64,000 nucleotides of DNA, from positions 1 through 64,000 of the forward strand of contig CABIZV010000002.1 in the NCBI GenBank assembly GCA_902363335.1. Reading direction: 5' to 3'. Below the pieces are notes generated by a model. It saw only the letters and a program-made list of their open reading frames with translations. It was not told where the DNA came from and ran no database searches. How positions within the stretch are numbered: position 1 is the first letter of the stretch; each line of letters opens with the position of its first letter. Of the stretch, positions 8,482-15,921 are shown one piece after another. This DNA comes from Enterobacteriaceae bacterium. Its GTDB lineage: Bacteria; Pseudomonadota; Gammaproteobacteria; Enterobacterales; Enterobacteriaceae. A program made the position numbers and the translations under genes.

Positions 8482-9645
8482 TTACGCAATATTCACCAGT
8501 CCATAAAAAGCCCCTTGTGCCATATTTGTGCCACTCCCCGCCAAGAATGAGTCGATTTGCATGGCATGCTGCGTCAGGTGATTTGGTGCCAGATGTGCAT
8601 AACGCTGCACCATCTCGATACTTTCCCACCCGCCCATTTCCTGTAGCGCACTGAGTGGCACGCCGGACTGTACAAGCCAGCTCGCCCAGGTGTGCCGCAG
8701 GTCATGGAAACGAAAATTTTCTATTCCCGCCCGCCTTAACGCCGAGCGCCATGCCGTATTGGCATCAGACCGCATTTTGCGCACATCCTTTGTTCTCGTT
8801 CCATCCGGGCGAACGGATGATTCAGTATGAACAAAGACCCACCGGTTATGTTTCCCCATTTGACCCCGAAGCACCTTACAGGCCGATTCGTTCAGGGCGA
8901 CCCCAATCGCCATTCCTGCTTTCGCGTCCTCGGGGTGAATCCACGCGACCTTCCTCTGCATATCAATTTGTGACCACTCCAGATCGGTGATGTTTGACCT
9001 GCGCAGTCCCGTCGACAGCGCAAAAATAACAACTGGCTTCATATGCTCGGGAAGTTCCCGGATCAGGTTTGCCGCTTCCTCTTTGGTTAGCCAGCGAATA
9101 CGCTTATTTTTCGGCACCGGGCATTTGATGTTCGGCGCTTTGGCTATCCATCGCCATTCATTGGCCGCGCATCGTAACAGCGCCCGGATGAAAGCAAGGT
9201 GCGTCGCCTTGGTGGCCGCCGCTGCTGGTTTGTCCTTAAATTCGGGAATCGGCTTCCCTCTTCGCAGCAGGCTGTCGCGCTTAGCCTCCCAGTTCATTCT
9301 ATGCTTGCGGTTAACCATCGAACTCACCGCAGACAAGATCCTGTCTTCCGTGATTGCTGACAGGTCCATTCCTTTGAAGTGCATCCTCCAGAATCCTATC
9401 CGGCTTTTGTCATCGTCCAGGCTTTTCTTGTGCTGCTTTTCGTTCAGCCAGCGAACGCATGCCTCATCGAACGTTCGCGGCTTAAACTCCCCCATCTTAT
9501 CCACTCGCCATGCTTCAGCTTTCAGCTGATCATAGAGCTCCTGAGCCTGCCTTTTGTCCGTTGTCCCAAGAGACCGTCTAATTCGACTTCCACCAGGCGT
9601 AACGAAGTCGCAGTGCCACGTACCGGCACGTTGTTTGATTGACAT
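8482..9645 (-). CDS. int: Tyrosine-family site-specific integrase, P22 Int type
   Basis: Catalyses integration and, with Xis, excision at the thrW core. It has 387 residues, the same length as P22 Int, with strong resemblance over the C-terminal half. Catalytic residues are visible: Arg in ALSTGLRRSN, HDLRHTW (His-x-x-Arg-His) and the nucleophile Tyr in QRYAHLAPNHLT. The N-terminal arm-binding region starts SIKQRAGTWHCDF. The far C-terminal tail differs from P22 and ends 14 bases from attL. The gene start lies inside xis, an overlap of about 124 bases. Confidence 0.95.
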   Translation of the reverse strand: MSIKQRAGTWHCDFVTPGGSRIRRSLGTTDKRQAQELYDQLKAEAWRVDKMGEFKPRTFDEACVRWLNEKQHKKSLDDDKSRIGFWRMHFKGMDLSAITEDRILSAVSSMVNRKHRMNWEAKRDSLLRRGKPIPEFKDKPAAAATKATHLAFIRALLRCAANEWRWIAKAPNIKCPVPKNKRIRWLTKEEAANLIRELPEHMKPVVIFALSTGLRRSNITDLEWSQIDMQRKVAWIHPEDAKAGMAIGVALNESACKVLRGQMGKHNRWVFVHTESSVRPDGTRTKDVRKMRSDANTAWRSALRRAGIENFRFHDLRHTWASWLVQSGVPLSALQEMGGWESIEMVQRYAHLAPNHLTQHAMQIDSFLAGSGTNMAQGAFYGLVNIA

Positions 9646-9869
9646 GCTTTATCCTCCTGCACATCAACCGCATTCACGGGTTGATTGTGGATCGGGTTCT
9701 TCACTGCCGCAATACAGTCTGTTTTGCAGATCAGGTATGGGCTTTTTTTCTTATGCGGATTTTTCCGAGTAGCAGCTAGGCGACCTGACTTTATCCACTG
9801 GGAAATCGTGCCTTTATCCACTTTTAGGAAGGCGGCGGCCTTATCTCTGGTAAATACTTCTTCTTCCAT
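9522..9869 (-). CDS. xis: Excisionase (Xis)
   Basis: Small DNA-bending directionality factor that would turn Int toward excision. The 115 residues begin with a helix-turn-helix of excisionase/MerR type (FTRDKAAAFLKVDKGTISQW) followed by a basic stretch RKNPHKKKS. It overlaps the 5' end of int by 124 bases in another frame, an arrangement also known for P22. The C-terminal third is arginine-rich and not recognised. Assignment rests on length, the HTH and position. Confidence 0.8.
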   Translation of the reverse strand: MEEEVFTRDKAAAFLKVDKGTISQWIKSGRLAATRKNPHKKKSPYLICKTDCIAAVKNPIHNQPVNAVDVQEDKACQSNNVPVRGTATSLRLVEVELDGLLGQRTKGRLRSSMIS

Positions 9870-9884
9870 CGATGTTCTCCAAGC

Positions 9885-9908
9885 AAAAAAACGCCCACCG
9901 GAGTGGGC
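9885..9908 (-). terminator. Terminator upstream of xis
   Basis: On the minus strand GCCCAC-TCCG-GTGGGC is followed by G and seven T residues. It stands between the early left genes and xis-int, so int/xis from PL would need N antitermination. Confidence 0.85.
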
Positions 9909-9975
9909 AATAACATCAGGGGATAACGGGCTTTCGCACCCAATAGCCGAGTCAGTGAATCAGCTATCAGTTGCG

Positions 9976-10593
9976 TCAGTCGTTAGGCTGGTTAACGATG
10001 TCGTAAAATTGCCCGTAGGTGATTTTCTGGAAGTTTGCCGGTATCTCTACTTCGCCGTGGCGCTCTTCTTTGTTGTTAGGGATGGCGAACACGAGACAAT
10101 CATCACGGCCCGGATGCTTTCCGCCATAAGTGGAAAGCATTGCGAAACCGAAGCCACGACCAGACTGTCCGCCTATTCCAGTTCGCATAATGCCGTAGTG
10201 GTTAACGATGTAGTCTTTCCACTCAGGCAAAGATTTCAGCTTTGTATTGGCTTCATCCATTACCGCATCGAGTTCTTTGTTGTAGGCCCGGCCCTCTTTT
10301 GTATTTCCTTTCCCCCTGCCCAGCACCACTCGCTTGCCATCAAAAATCTCTTCTCGCTTAATGGTCATAGGGCAGGGGAACTCATACCCCTTCTCCCAAA
10401 CAAATCCATTAAGCAATCCACCACCTCCACCCCATCCGCTAGATGTTGTCCATGCAATAGCACCTACCTTACCGGCCGCCTCCGGCAGAATGGAGTTACG
10501 CTGCTCTCTGATAGCGTCGTAACCGGCGATAAGCGATTTCACTTCTTCGCCTTCAACTGTGTAGTAGTCATAAAATTTGCTTTGATCTGACAT
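9976..10593 (-). CDS. Early left operon protein of unknown function, 205 aa
   Basis: Soluble protein with no signal peptide or membrane segment. It starts MSDQSKFYDYYTVEGEEVKS. A run of five glycines after SSGW (about residues 50-60) forms a flexible loop, and a second glycine-rich part (GIGGQSGRGFGF) lies near 145. Proteins with this FYDYYTVEGE start are seen in other lambdoid phages without known role, possibly the DUF5420 group; that name is from memory. The genes around it belong to the PL transcript. Confidence 0.75.
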   Translation of the reverse strand: MSDQSKFYDYYTVEGEEVKSLIAGYDAIREQRNSILPEAAGKVGAIAWTTSSGWGGGGGLLNGFVWEKGYEFPCPMTIKREEIFDGKRVVLGRGKGNTKEGRAYNKELDAVMDEANTKLKSLPEWKDYIVNHYGIMRTGIGGQSGRGFGFAMLSTYGGKHPGRDDCLVFAIPNNKEERHGEVEIPANFQKITYGQFYDIVNQPND

Positions 10594-10602
10594 GTTTTTT
10601 CC

Positions 10603-10842
10603 TCATGCCGCACGCATAGCGCGTAGCTTCTTAAGATGCTCTGCTGTTTCAAGTTCAGCGCGTATCTGTGCCGCCTCGTGATGCTCAAGAGGCTCGAAAT
10701 CAGAATTAAATCGGTCGATTGATGCGGTGTTGACCCGGCCTTGTCGCCAGTAGCGGACTATCTGTGAAGTGCAACTGTGGATGATGACGGGCCAACCGTG
10801 CTGGTCAGCGTAAATCTGGCCTCGTTGAATTAGCTGGAACAT
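10603..10842 (-). CDS. Small early phage protein, 79 aa
   Basis: The ATG at 10842 is used because GGAGG lies 7 bases upstream. The protein starts MFQLIQRGQIYADQHGWPV, has a short beta-rich N-terminal half and a charged helical C-terminal half (AELETAEHLKKLRAMRAA). The RGQ-x-Y-x-D-x-HG-x-PV pattern is like that of small phage DUF4222-type proteins; tentative. The start overlaps the methyltransferase end by 38 bases. Confidence 0.65.
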   Translation of the reverse strand: MFQLIQRGQIYADQHGWPVIIHSCTSQIVRYWRQGRVNTASIDRFNSDFEPLEHHEAAQIRAELETAEHLKKLRAMRAA

Positions 10843-11899
10843 TGACGGCCTCCATATAAGCACCGATAAAAGCAGCTGCCGCTTGCGCGTTTATAGCGTT
10901 ACCGTAACCTTTGAGTCTGCCGACGCGGTTGCTGCTTGCCACTCTCGCCACCCAGGGCTCGACTCGTCCCAGGCGCACGGCAGGCCCATCAACCAGCGGG
11001 AATGTGCCGGGTTCAACTGGACGCCATTTGCCATCTCGACAAAAGAGCCAGTCCGCATCTCGCCAAAAACCGTTAACCTCAAGGGGCCTGCTGTGTAAGC
11101 CTGCCGAGGTAACTGATCCAATCTCTCCTTGCCATCCCGCTGCGCTGTCATTCCCGAAGTGTCTTTCCAGTCGCGAGAGGTTGGCGTGACCCATCCCGCC
11201 ACCTTCACCAGCTGCGCTAAGCTGCTGCCAGTCATGTTCGGCGTTATCCCCGTCCCGCCGCGCGTCCCGTCCGAGTGGCTTGGCGTTGTCCACGCAGCCA
11301 GCACGGCAAAGTCCTGTAAGTTTGGCTGCCTTCCCGCTTCCTTCCGCGCCATGACCTTTAGCCAGTCCTGATAGCAATTTTTGACGTTGCTCGCTAGCGG
11401 ACTCGGCCACCCAGTAAGCTCGCTCTCTGATGTGCGGCGCACCGATGCCCGCAGACGGAAACGGCGTAAGCCCGAAGGCGTATCCCATTCCTTCCAGGTC
11501 TGCTTGTACAAGGTCGAACCATACATTCGCGTTACCTGCTGCAACCTGTTCGCCAAAGACATGCTGAGGTCGGCACTCGCTGATGAGGTGGAAGAAAGCG
11601 GGCCATAGGTGCCGCTCGTCAGCAAACCCATCGCCTTTGCCTGCCGCGCTGAAAGGCTGGCACGGACAGGAGCCTGTCCAGATTGGTTTATCGTCGGGCC
11701 ATCCGGCAAGGCGCAGGGAATGCGACCAGACGCCAATTCCGGCGAAAAAGTGGCACTGTGTAAATCCTTTGAGGTCGTCAGGTGTGACATCTTCAATACT
11801 CCGTTCATCAACTTCACCCGGGGCGATATGTCCGCCGGCGATAAGATTTCGCAGCCACTGCGCAGCGAAAGAATCAATTTCGTTGTAGTAAGCGGACAT
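10805..11899 (-). CDS. C5-cytosine DNA methyltransferase
   Basis: S-adenosylmethionine-dependent cytosine methylase, 364 residues from the ATG at 11899 (GGAGG 5 bases upstream; 1-base TGATG overlap with the preceding gene). Family motifs in order: I (CHFFAGIGVWSHSL), IV with the catalytic Cys (GSCPCQPFSAAGKG), VI-like (VFGEQVA, where ENV is usual), VIII (IRERAYWV) and X (GYGNAINAQAAAAF). The target-recognition part between VIII and X has low complexity, rich in Gly, Ala and Arg. A likely role is protection of phage DNA from host restriction. No cognate nuclease gene is adjacent. The ENV-to-EQV change deserves an activity test. Another long frame overlaps this gene. Confidence 0.88.
   Translation of the reverse strand: MSAYYNEIDSFAAQWLRNLIAGGHIAPGEVDERSIEDVTPDDLKGFTQCHFFAGIGVWSHSLRLAGWPDDKPIWTGSCPCQPFSAAGKGDGFADERHLWPAFFHLISECRPQHVFGEQVAAGNANVWFDLVQADLEGMGYAFGLTPFPSAGIGAPHIRERAYWVAESASEQRQKLLSGLAKGHGAEGSGKAAKLTGLCRAGCVDNAKPLGRDARRDGDNAEHDWQQLSAAGEGGGMGHANLSRLERHFGNDSAAGWQGEIGSVTSAGLHSRPLEVNGFWRDADWLFCRDGKWRPVEPGTFPLVDGPAVRLGRVEPWVARVASSNRVGRLKGYGNAINAQAAAAFIGAYMEAVNVPANSTRPDLR
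10891..11790 (-). CDS. Overprinted reading frame inside the methyltransferase gene, 299 aa
   Basis: Same strand, different frame, fully inside the cytosine methylase gene. The ATG at 11790 has GGAG about 8 bases upstream. The product has TYGPLSSTSSASADLSMSL, GSTLYKQTWKEWDTPSG, a run of TPTSRDWKDTSG type, and LNPAHSRWLMGLP with a Trp-Asp soon after. These are hallmarks of a widespread but uncharacterised phage and proteobacterial protein group I recall, usually found at or beside dcm-like genes. A 300-codon open frame with such conserved words is unlikely to be chance. Whether the protein is made is unknown. Confidence 0.5.
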   Translation of the reverse strand: MSHLTTSKDLHSATFSPELASGRIPCALPDGPTINQSGQAPVRASLSARQAKAMGLLTSGTYGPLSSTSSASADLSMSLANRLQQVTRMYGSTLYKQTWKEWDTPSGLRRFRLRASVRRTSESELTGWPSPLASNVKNCYQDWLKVMARKEAGRQPNLQDFAVLAAWTTPSHSDGTRGGTGITPNMTGSSLAQLVKVAGWVTPTSRDWKDTSGMTAQRDGKERLDQLPRQAYTAGPLRLTVFGEMRTGSFVEMANGVQLNPAHSRWLMGLPCAWDESSPGWREWQAATASADSKVTVTL

Positions 11900-12111
11900 C
11901 ACATCCTCCGATTCCGTTTCTCTGCATCCGCCTGGCAATCAACGCACATCGTGCAGCCGGGGTAAGCTTTCCGGAAAGCTTCCGGCAATTCCTCATCGCA
12001 CTCGATACAGTGCGTTGCTGATACTGCTGAGTGGTTGAGTCTGTGAGCCTGAATTGCATGGTCACGCATCATATCTTCGAGAGCGCTTGCTTGGTCAATG
12101 ATTTCCGTCAT
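11899..12111 (-). CDS. TraR/DksA-type zinc-finger protein
   Basis: A 70-residue protein with a C4 zinc finger, CIECDEELPEAFRK-x7-CVDC, after an N-terminal helical stretch. TraR/DksA-type phage proteins can bind RNA polymerase through its secondary channel and change promoter choice. The ATG at 12111 overlaps the upstream stop as ATGA, so it is preferred over ATG 12123. The stop overlaps the methyltransferase ATG by one base, so these genes are likely translated in series. Confidence 0.85.
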   Translation of the reverse strand: MTEIIDQASALEDMMRDHAIQAHRLNHSAVSATHCIECDEELPEAFRKAYPGCTMCVDCQADAEKRNRRM

Positions 12112-12332
12112 GCTCTCACCCATCCTTTACCAGTTACGTTCCGGATAACGCCTTTTTTGCGCAGAGATTGAAGCCTACGGTCGACAAATCTGAACGGATA
12201 GCCAATTCCATCCTCTTCTGCTATTCGTTTGGATTCTTCCTCAACATCCCTGATAAAAATCTTGCTGAACGGGGTTGGATGTCCACCAATTTTATTCATT
12301 ATTAATTGGTCTAATTTTTCGTATTTCCCCAT
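12108..12332 (-). CDS. Small phage protein with probable winged-helix fold, 74 aa
   Basis: Charged, no signal peptide. The pattern FVDRRLQSLRKKGVIRNVTGKGW looks like the recognition helix and wing of a winged helix. It overlaps the next gene as ATGA. Function unknown. It shares the general outline helix, LRK-GVI, wing with the 76-residue protein at 22422-22652, though it is not a clear homologue. Confidence 0.65.
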   Translation of the reverse strand: MGKYEKLDQLIMNKIGGHPTPFSKIFIRDVEEESKRIAEEDGIGYPFRFVDRRLQSLRKKGVIRNVTGKGWVRA

Positions 12333-12375
12333 ATCTCACTCCCTGAACTGCTGATTGATAGTTAACGTAAGCAAT

Positions 12376-12396
12376 AAAAAAGGAGCCCTAAGCTCC
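12376..12396 (-). terminator. Intra-operon terminator of the PL transcript
   Basis: On the minus strand GGAGC-TTAGG-GCTCC is followed by six T residues and ATT. It lies just after the 12419-12712 gene. N-modified polymerase would read through. Confidence 0.85.
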
Positions 12397-12418
12397 CTGA
12401 TGATTTGCGATAGTTTGG

Positions 12419-12712
12419 TCATGCTGCTTCCCGTCGACTCAGCTTGTACCGCTTGGCCCGTACCGCATAGATGCTGCGACCGGTTCGGTCTGCCACCATG
12501 CGAGCGGGGAGGGTAGCTATCATCTCTTCCTCAATCTGATTCCATGGCTTGCATGCCTTTAAGGCAGTTAGCCTGATGCCCATCCTTGAGGCTTTGTTGA
12601 ATACCGAGCTTGATGTGCGGTCGAGCTTCTCCCCGATATCATCAGCTGTCATTGATGAAGCTACCTCCCGGAGGAAGTCCTCTTCATACTGTTCCCAAGG
12701 GTCACATTTCAT
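12419..12712 (-). CDS. Protein with two tandem SANT/GcrA-like helix-turn-helix units, 97 aa
   Basis: Two copies of about 42 residues follow one another: W-x3-EEDFL..MTADDIGEKLDRTSSSVFNKASRMGI and W-x2-IEEEMIATLPARMVADRTGRSIYAVRAKRYKL. Each has the Trp, the acidic EE pair and the T-G/D-R-S/T-x3-V core of Myb/GcrA-like DNA-binding repeats. A sequence-specific DNA-binding role is inferred. It sits in the PL arm next to Gp157 and RecT. Confidence 0.75.
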   Translation of the reverse strand: MKCDPWEQYEEDFLREVASSMTADDIGEKLDRTSSSVFNKASRMGIRLTALKACKPWNQIEEEMIATLPARMVADRTGRSIYAVRAKRYKLSRREAA

Positions 12713-12720
12713 TCCGCCTC

Positions 12721-13203
12721 CTACTTAATTAGAAGTGATGGCTTGCCGATTTTCAGTTGCGCACCAGGGATGCTATTGCCGGCCTTGAGTTGGTGCTTTA
12801 TTGCTAACTTGTCGGCTTTGATGACGGTTTCGTATTCGACGAACTCAGGAGGCAATGCGCCTGAGTCGACGATTTCAACCGATTCAGATGGAGAGCGGAT
12901 TGTTACCTGGTGGATACCTGCTCTGATTTTCTTTTTCCCAGCGGTGATCAACGCAGTGGCTATGTAAGCTCGGATGCTGTCGACCTTATTCAGCGTAACC
13001 GCTGCGCGTTCGCTGAGTGATTTAGACTCCTCCTTGAGGCGCTCTGCATATCCTGTCTCGTTCTTACAGATGGCCAGCAATTGCTCAATCTTGTCTGTAA
13101 GCTCTCCTTCCATTCCTTCAAGCGTGTCGGCGATCGCATCCGCTTCGAAGTCTGAATCCATCAACTTTGCGTAGTCATTGGCAATTTCGTATAGCTTACT
13201 CAC
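12721..13203 (-). CDS. Siphovirus Gp157 family protein
   Basis: 160 residues, mainly a long helical/coiled coil N-terminal half (LEGMEGELTDKIEQLLAICKN) and a beta-rich C-terminal part ending GAQLKIGKPSLLIK. The layout and sequence match the phage Gp157 family, first linked with phage resistance in Streptococcus thermophilus and commonly found next to RecT or Erf in lambdoid phages. Its start overlaps the recT end by 8 bases. Confidence 0.8.
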   Translation of the reverse strand: MSKLYEIANDYAKLMDSDFEADAIADTLEGMEGELTDKIEQLLAICKNETGYAERLKEESKSLSERAAVTLNKVDSIRAYIATALITAGKKKIRAGIHQVTIRSPSESVEIVDSGALPPEFVEYETVIKADKLAIKHQLKAGNSIPGAQLKIGKPSLLIK

Positions 13204-14092
13204 TGGTCGCCTCCAGATTCGTTTTGCACTCTGCGTAGATGGCTTGTACGTTCTGCTGAAGTTTCATTCCGGCAGTTCGCTTATAGGCATCAGCAAAGAT
13301 ACGCTTCAGGTCGTCCATGCTTTCGGCTTGAGCCATTTCTTCACATAGTGCTTGAATGTGTTCGACAGCCTCTTGCTGTTTGCGGCGCTCATCCTCACGA
13401 ATGTCCTCCTCTGACTTATGCGCCATGACCGGCTCCTGGAAAATACCTTCATCTTCGTTGATGACGTGGATCGCGTTATCAAGACGCTCCGCGCGGGGCC
13501 AGTACTTGCTGGCGCGCTTAACGATGGTTTTTCGCGCCATCTCTTCCCAGAAATTCTTCCACGGGCCGTTCTTGGCCTTGCTGGTTGCTTCCGTTGCTTT
13601 AATTTCTGCCAGGCTCATTTCTTCCGTCAGGTAATCACCGTCAGCAGTCTTTACCGTGCAGTAACCCCCGACAACATCGCCTCGATCGCCGAATGCGTTG
13701 TATTTGTGGGTTGGTGCGGTATCTAAGCCATTCGATTCATAGGTGTCGTTTGAGTACACCAACTTGCACTGGCCCCACTTAATGCTTCCGGTGGACTGCG
13801 CAAGATGCAGAAGTCCCATGTAACTAATATCGAGGCAGACCATTCCATCTCGCGGCACCAGATAAGCCAGCTTGCTAGCCGGGTTTAATGTGATGCCGAT
13901 TGCCGCGACGTTGATGATGGCGTTCTGTGCGCTAGTAGGGTTTGACAGGGCTGTCTTAGCTAAGTAGTCGTTACGCTGGAAGTACTGAATGGCAAACTGG
14001 CTTTCCTTGGCCCACGTTACTGACTGGTCTGTTACCGCCCCAATAAAGAGCGGCTCCTGTTGTTTTACGAACTCAACAATGCTGAGGCTCAT
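13196..14092 (-). CDS. recT: RecT-family single-strand annealing recombinase
   Basis: 298 residues of the RecT family: AIINVAAIGITLNPASKLAYLVPRDG and CLDISYMGLLHLAQ are characteristic, as is the later WEEMARKTIVKRASKYWP. It pairs complementary single strands during phage recombination. It stands where P22 has erf. No RecE- or Exo-type nuclease gene is seen in the window, so it may rely on host RecBCD/RecJ or work alone during replication. AGGAG lies upstream of the ATG. Confidence 0.93.
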   Translation of the reverse strand: MSLSIVEFVKQQEPLFIGAVTDQSVTWAKESQFAIQYFQRNDYLAKTALSNPTSAQNAIINVAAIGITLNPASKLAYLVPRDGMVCLDISYMGLLHLAQSTGSIKWGQCKLVYSNDTYESNGLDTAPTHKYNAFGDRGDVVGGYCTVKTADGDYLTEEMSLAEIKATEATSKAKNGPWKNFWEEMARKTIVKRASKYWPRAERLDNAIHVINEDEGIFQEPVMAHKSEEDIREDERRKQQEAVEHIQALCEEMAQAESMDDLKRIFADAYKRTAGMKLQQNVQAIYAECKTNLEATSE

Positions 14093-14110
14093 CGTTTACT
14101 CCTGAATCAA

Positions 14111-14389
14111 TTAAAACGGGCAGGGGGCTTGGCGATCCCATTCTTCTTCTGCGCGGTCGTAGCAAAGTCGCGTGATGTAGTCGTTGTAAGCTTCTTCTGC
14201 CTTTTCACCGACCAGCGCCAGTTGCGCCTCTTTCGGAAGAAACAGACCACTCATTTGAATAGCGTATTTCGGGAACATGGCGATTAGCTCTTTTGCTCGG
14301 CTATCAATCCATTGCTCCTTCTCTTCGGTAATTGCTTGCTCAACCCATCGGCTATCTTCGATGCGGTCATAGGCGCGGAAAGCGTTCAT
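14111..14389 (-). CDS. Unknown early phage protein, 92 aa
   Basis: Acidic, Trp- and Tyr-rich soluble protein; GGAGG lies directly upstream of the ATG. It includes RIEDSRWVEQAITEEKEQWI and KAEEAYNDYITRLCYDRAEEE, both strongly helical. It precedes recT on the PL transcript, 18 bases apart, and may share its regulation. No family recognised. Confidence 0.7.
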   Translation of the reverse strand: MNAFRAYDRIEDSRWVEQAITEEKEQWIDSRAKELIAMFPKYAIQMSGLFLPKEAQLALVGEKAEEAYNDYITRLCYDRAEEEWDRQAPCPF

Positions 14390-14458
14390 GCTTCCTCCTG
14401 AATTGTGTGTAAGCGCTGCCCGGCATCTGAATGACTGCCAGAGAGAAAAGGGGAATGG

Positions 14459-14662
14459 TTAGTGGCTTAGGCCGCCGGTGCCATTGAGGTAAACTTCTAC
14501 GATAAGGTCGCGAGTGAAGGTGCATTCATAGCCGCGGTGCAGGTAGAGTTTGCCGCGCTTGTTAGCCGTTGCTGTCCAGGTGCTGTCTTTATGCTTAACG
14601 AGCATGCCAGGCTGAACAGCGCCACGATTTACTTCCTGAGTGCCGTAGTGATGTAGACTCAT
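14459..14662 (-). CDS. Small early phage protein, 67 aa
   Basis: The ATG at 14662 has GGAG 6 bases upstream; the longer frame from 14740 has no ribosome site. The sequence GAVQPGMLVKHKDSTWTATANKRGKLYLHRG suggests a small beta-barrel fold (SH3- or KOW-like spacing). No function known. Confidence 0.6.
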   Translation of the reverse strand: MSLHHYGTQEVNRGAVQPGMLVKHKDSTWTATANKRGKLYLHRGYECTFTRDLIVEVYLNGTGGLSH

Positions 14663-14802
14663 AATCATCTCCGCGCTTAAGCCGCGCCGCTGAACGTTAA
14701 AATGCTTCCGACGCCGTGCCAGTTTGTACTGTTGCGTCATTGCGGTTGGATAGCCGCTTCATAACTAAGCCGCCTTGGTGAAGCGACTGAGGTATGAGGC
14801 AA

Positions 14803-14824
14803 TAAAAAACCCGCCGGGGCGGGT
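14803..14824 (-). terminator. Terminator after the membrane-protein gene
   Basis: On the minus strand a 7-bp GC-rich stem ACCCGCC / GGCGGGT with a very tight loop is followed by TTTTTTATT. It begins next to the stop codon at 14825. Confidence 0.85.
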
Positions 14825-15274
14825 CTATTTGATTAGTGATGCTGCGTATTCGAGGAGGTATAATTTCGGAGCTAGCCAGATCTTCAACCATGTCATTTTT
14901 GCTACAACTGCAATGACCCACGTTACCCAGGCAAAGAGGATGACAGCCAGTGGTGCGACAAAGAAACTAATATCACCTTTGCTATCCCATATCATTGTTG
15001 GACTGTATTTAGGGTTCCCTCTATCCCATGAATAGCCTTCATTTTCGAATTTACCCACCTCAACTCTCTTGCATTGACGCTTAACGAACCAGAAAACAAC
15101 GGGGAAAGTGGACACCGAGACAATCGTCATGATTAAGCTGTAAGTCATATTCCACACAAGTAATTGGTGGATAACATCAGGTATCTGCGCCTGACTGAAT
15201 GACACTGCGGCATCAATCCCGTTAACCGCTTTCTGCAAAAGCTCAACAAGAATCTTGTTAGCTTGTTCTTCCAT
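14825..15274 (-). CDS. Phage inner-membrane protein, possible superinfection-exclusion protein
   Basis: 149 residues from ATG 15274 (AGAGGG 8 bases upstream). An amphipathic N-terminal helix (EEQANKILVELLQKAVNGID) is followed by a membrane segment near NMTYSLIMTIVSVSTFPVVF and one or two more in the C-terminal third (ISFFVAPLAVILFAWVTWVI). In P22 and lambda the sieB exclusion gene occupies this place between N and the recombination genes. Topology and place agree, but sequence homology to SieB is not evident, so the role is inference. Confidence 0.65.
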   Translation of the reverse strand: MEEQANKILVELLQKAVNGIDAAVSFSQAQIPDVIHQLLVWNMTYSLIMTIVSVSTFPVVFWFVKRQCKRVEVGKFENEGYSWDRGNPKYSPTMIWDSKGDISFFVAPLAVILFAWVTWVIAVVAKMTWLKIWLAPKLYLLEYAASLIK

Positions 15275-15313
15275 CCTCTTACCCTCTGTAGTTACCAATA
15301 AAAAGGCCGCCAG

Positions 15314-15526
15314 TTAGGTAGCCGATAAACTCTCTTCACACCATCTTTTCGCGCTGTTAATTCCAGCCATCTGAGTCTTGCATTCCCCGTCCTTTACTAC
15401 GTCGTAACATCCGGCCCGGTAGAAAATATCAAACCCGCAGTGCGAGGTTACTTTTCTCTCAGGTTCATACATTTCAGGGCCATATCCCTTGCCACCTTTG
15501 AACCATTGATTGCGATATGTCTTCAC
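15314..15526 (-). CDS. Small phage protein, 70 aa
   Basis: GAGGTG precedes the ATG. The protein KTYRNQWFKGGKGYGPEMYE continues with a central FDIFYRAGCYDVVKDGEC, a compact beta-rich pattern, and ends in a short helix. It belongs to a group of small lambdoid early proteins of unknown role near N. Confidence 0.65.
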   Translation of the reverse strand: MKTYRNQWFKGGKGYGPEMYEPERKVTSHCGFDIFYRAGCYDVVKDGECKTQMAGINSAKRWCEESLSAT

Positions 15527-15538
15527 ATCTCACCTCAC

Positions 15539-15901
15539 TTATCTCGCTGTTACCTGTTTGCTCCGGCGGTGACCGGCAGCGTAAATCGCTACATCCGGCA
15601 GACACATGCCTGACTCCATCGCCTTATGACCGAACTCATTGGCATAAACGATGGCGGCGCGTTCCAGTTGTCGCTTGTATTCCTGTTGTTGCCACACCGC
15701 ATCCTGAGCAACAAACTTAATAACCGTCGCTTCTTCAATACTTGAAGGCGTGAAATGAGAGCCCTGAGCCTGCTTCTGAGCGCGGCTAAGAGTAGGGCGG
15801 TGCAATGTTTCGGTACTTCTTGTTAATTCGCTCTGGAGAGCTGCGCGGCGCTCACGGCGACGGCCTGAAGCTGAACCATTAAATGCTGTTCTGCGTGTCA
15901 T
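15539..15901 (-). CDS. N: Antitermination protein N (P22 gp24 type)
   Basis: Binds nut RNA and host Nus factors to make RNA polymerase ignore early terminators. 120 residues: an arginine-rich RNA-binding motif near the start (GSASGRRRERRAALQSE) and a C-terminal end LPDVAIYAAGHRRSKQVTAR almost the same as P22 gp24. AGGAGG lies 5 bases before the ATG. The middle is unlike P22. It is the first gene of the PL transcript, whose 250-base leader holds an odd tRNA-like structure. Confidence 0.9.
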   Translation of the reverse strand: MTRRTAFNGSASGRRRERRAALQSELTRSTETLHRPTLSRAQKQAQGSHFTPSSIEEATVIKFVAQDAVWQQQEYKRQLERAAIVYANEFGHKAMESGMCLPDVAIYAAGHRRSKQVTAR

Positions 15902-15921
15902 TTTGACCTCCTAATGAACTT

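Noticed and set aside
8987..9529. 180-codon frame opposite int
   Set aside because: Shadow of the integrase gene, low-complexity Ser/Arg/Leu composition and no start signals.
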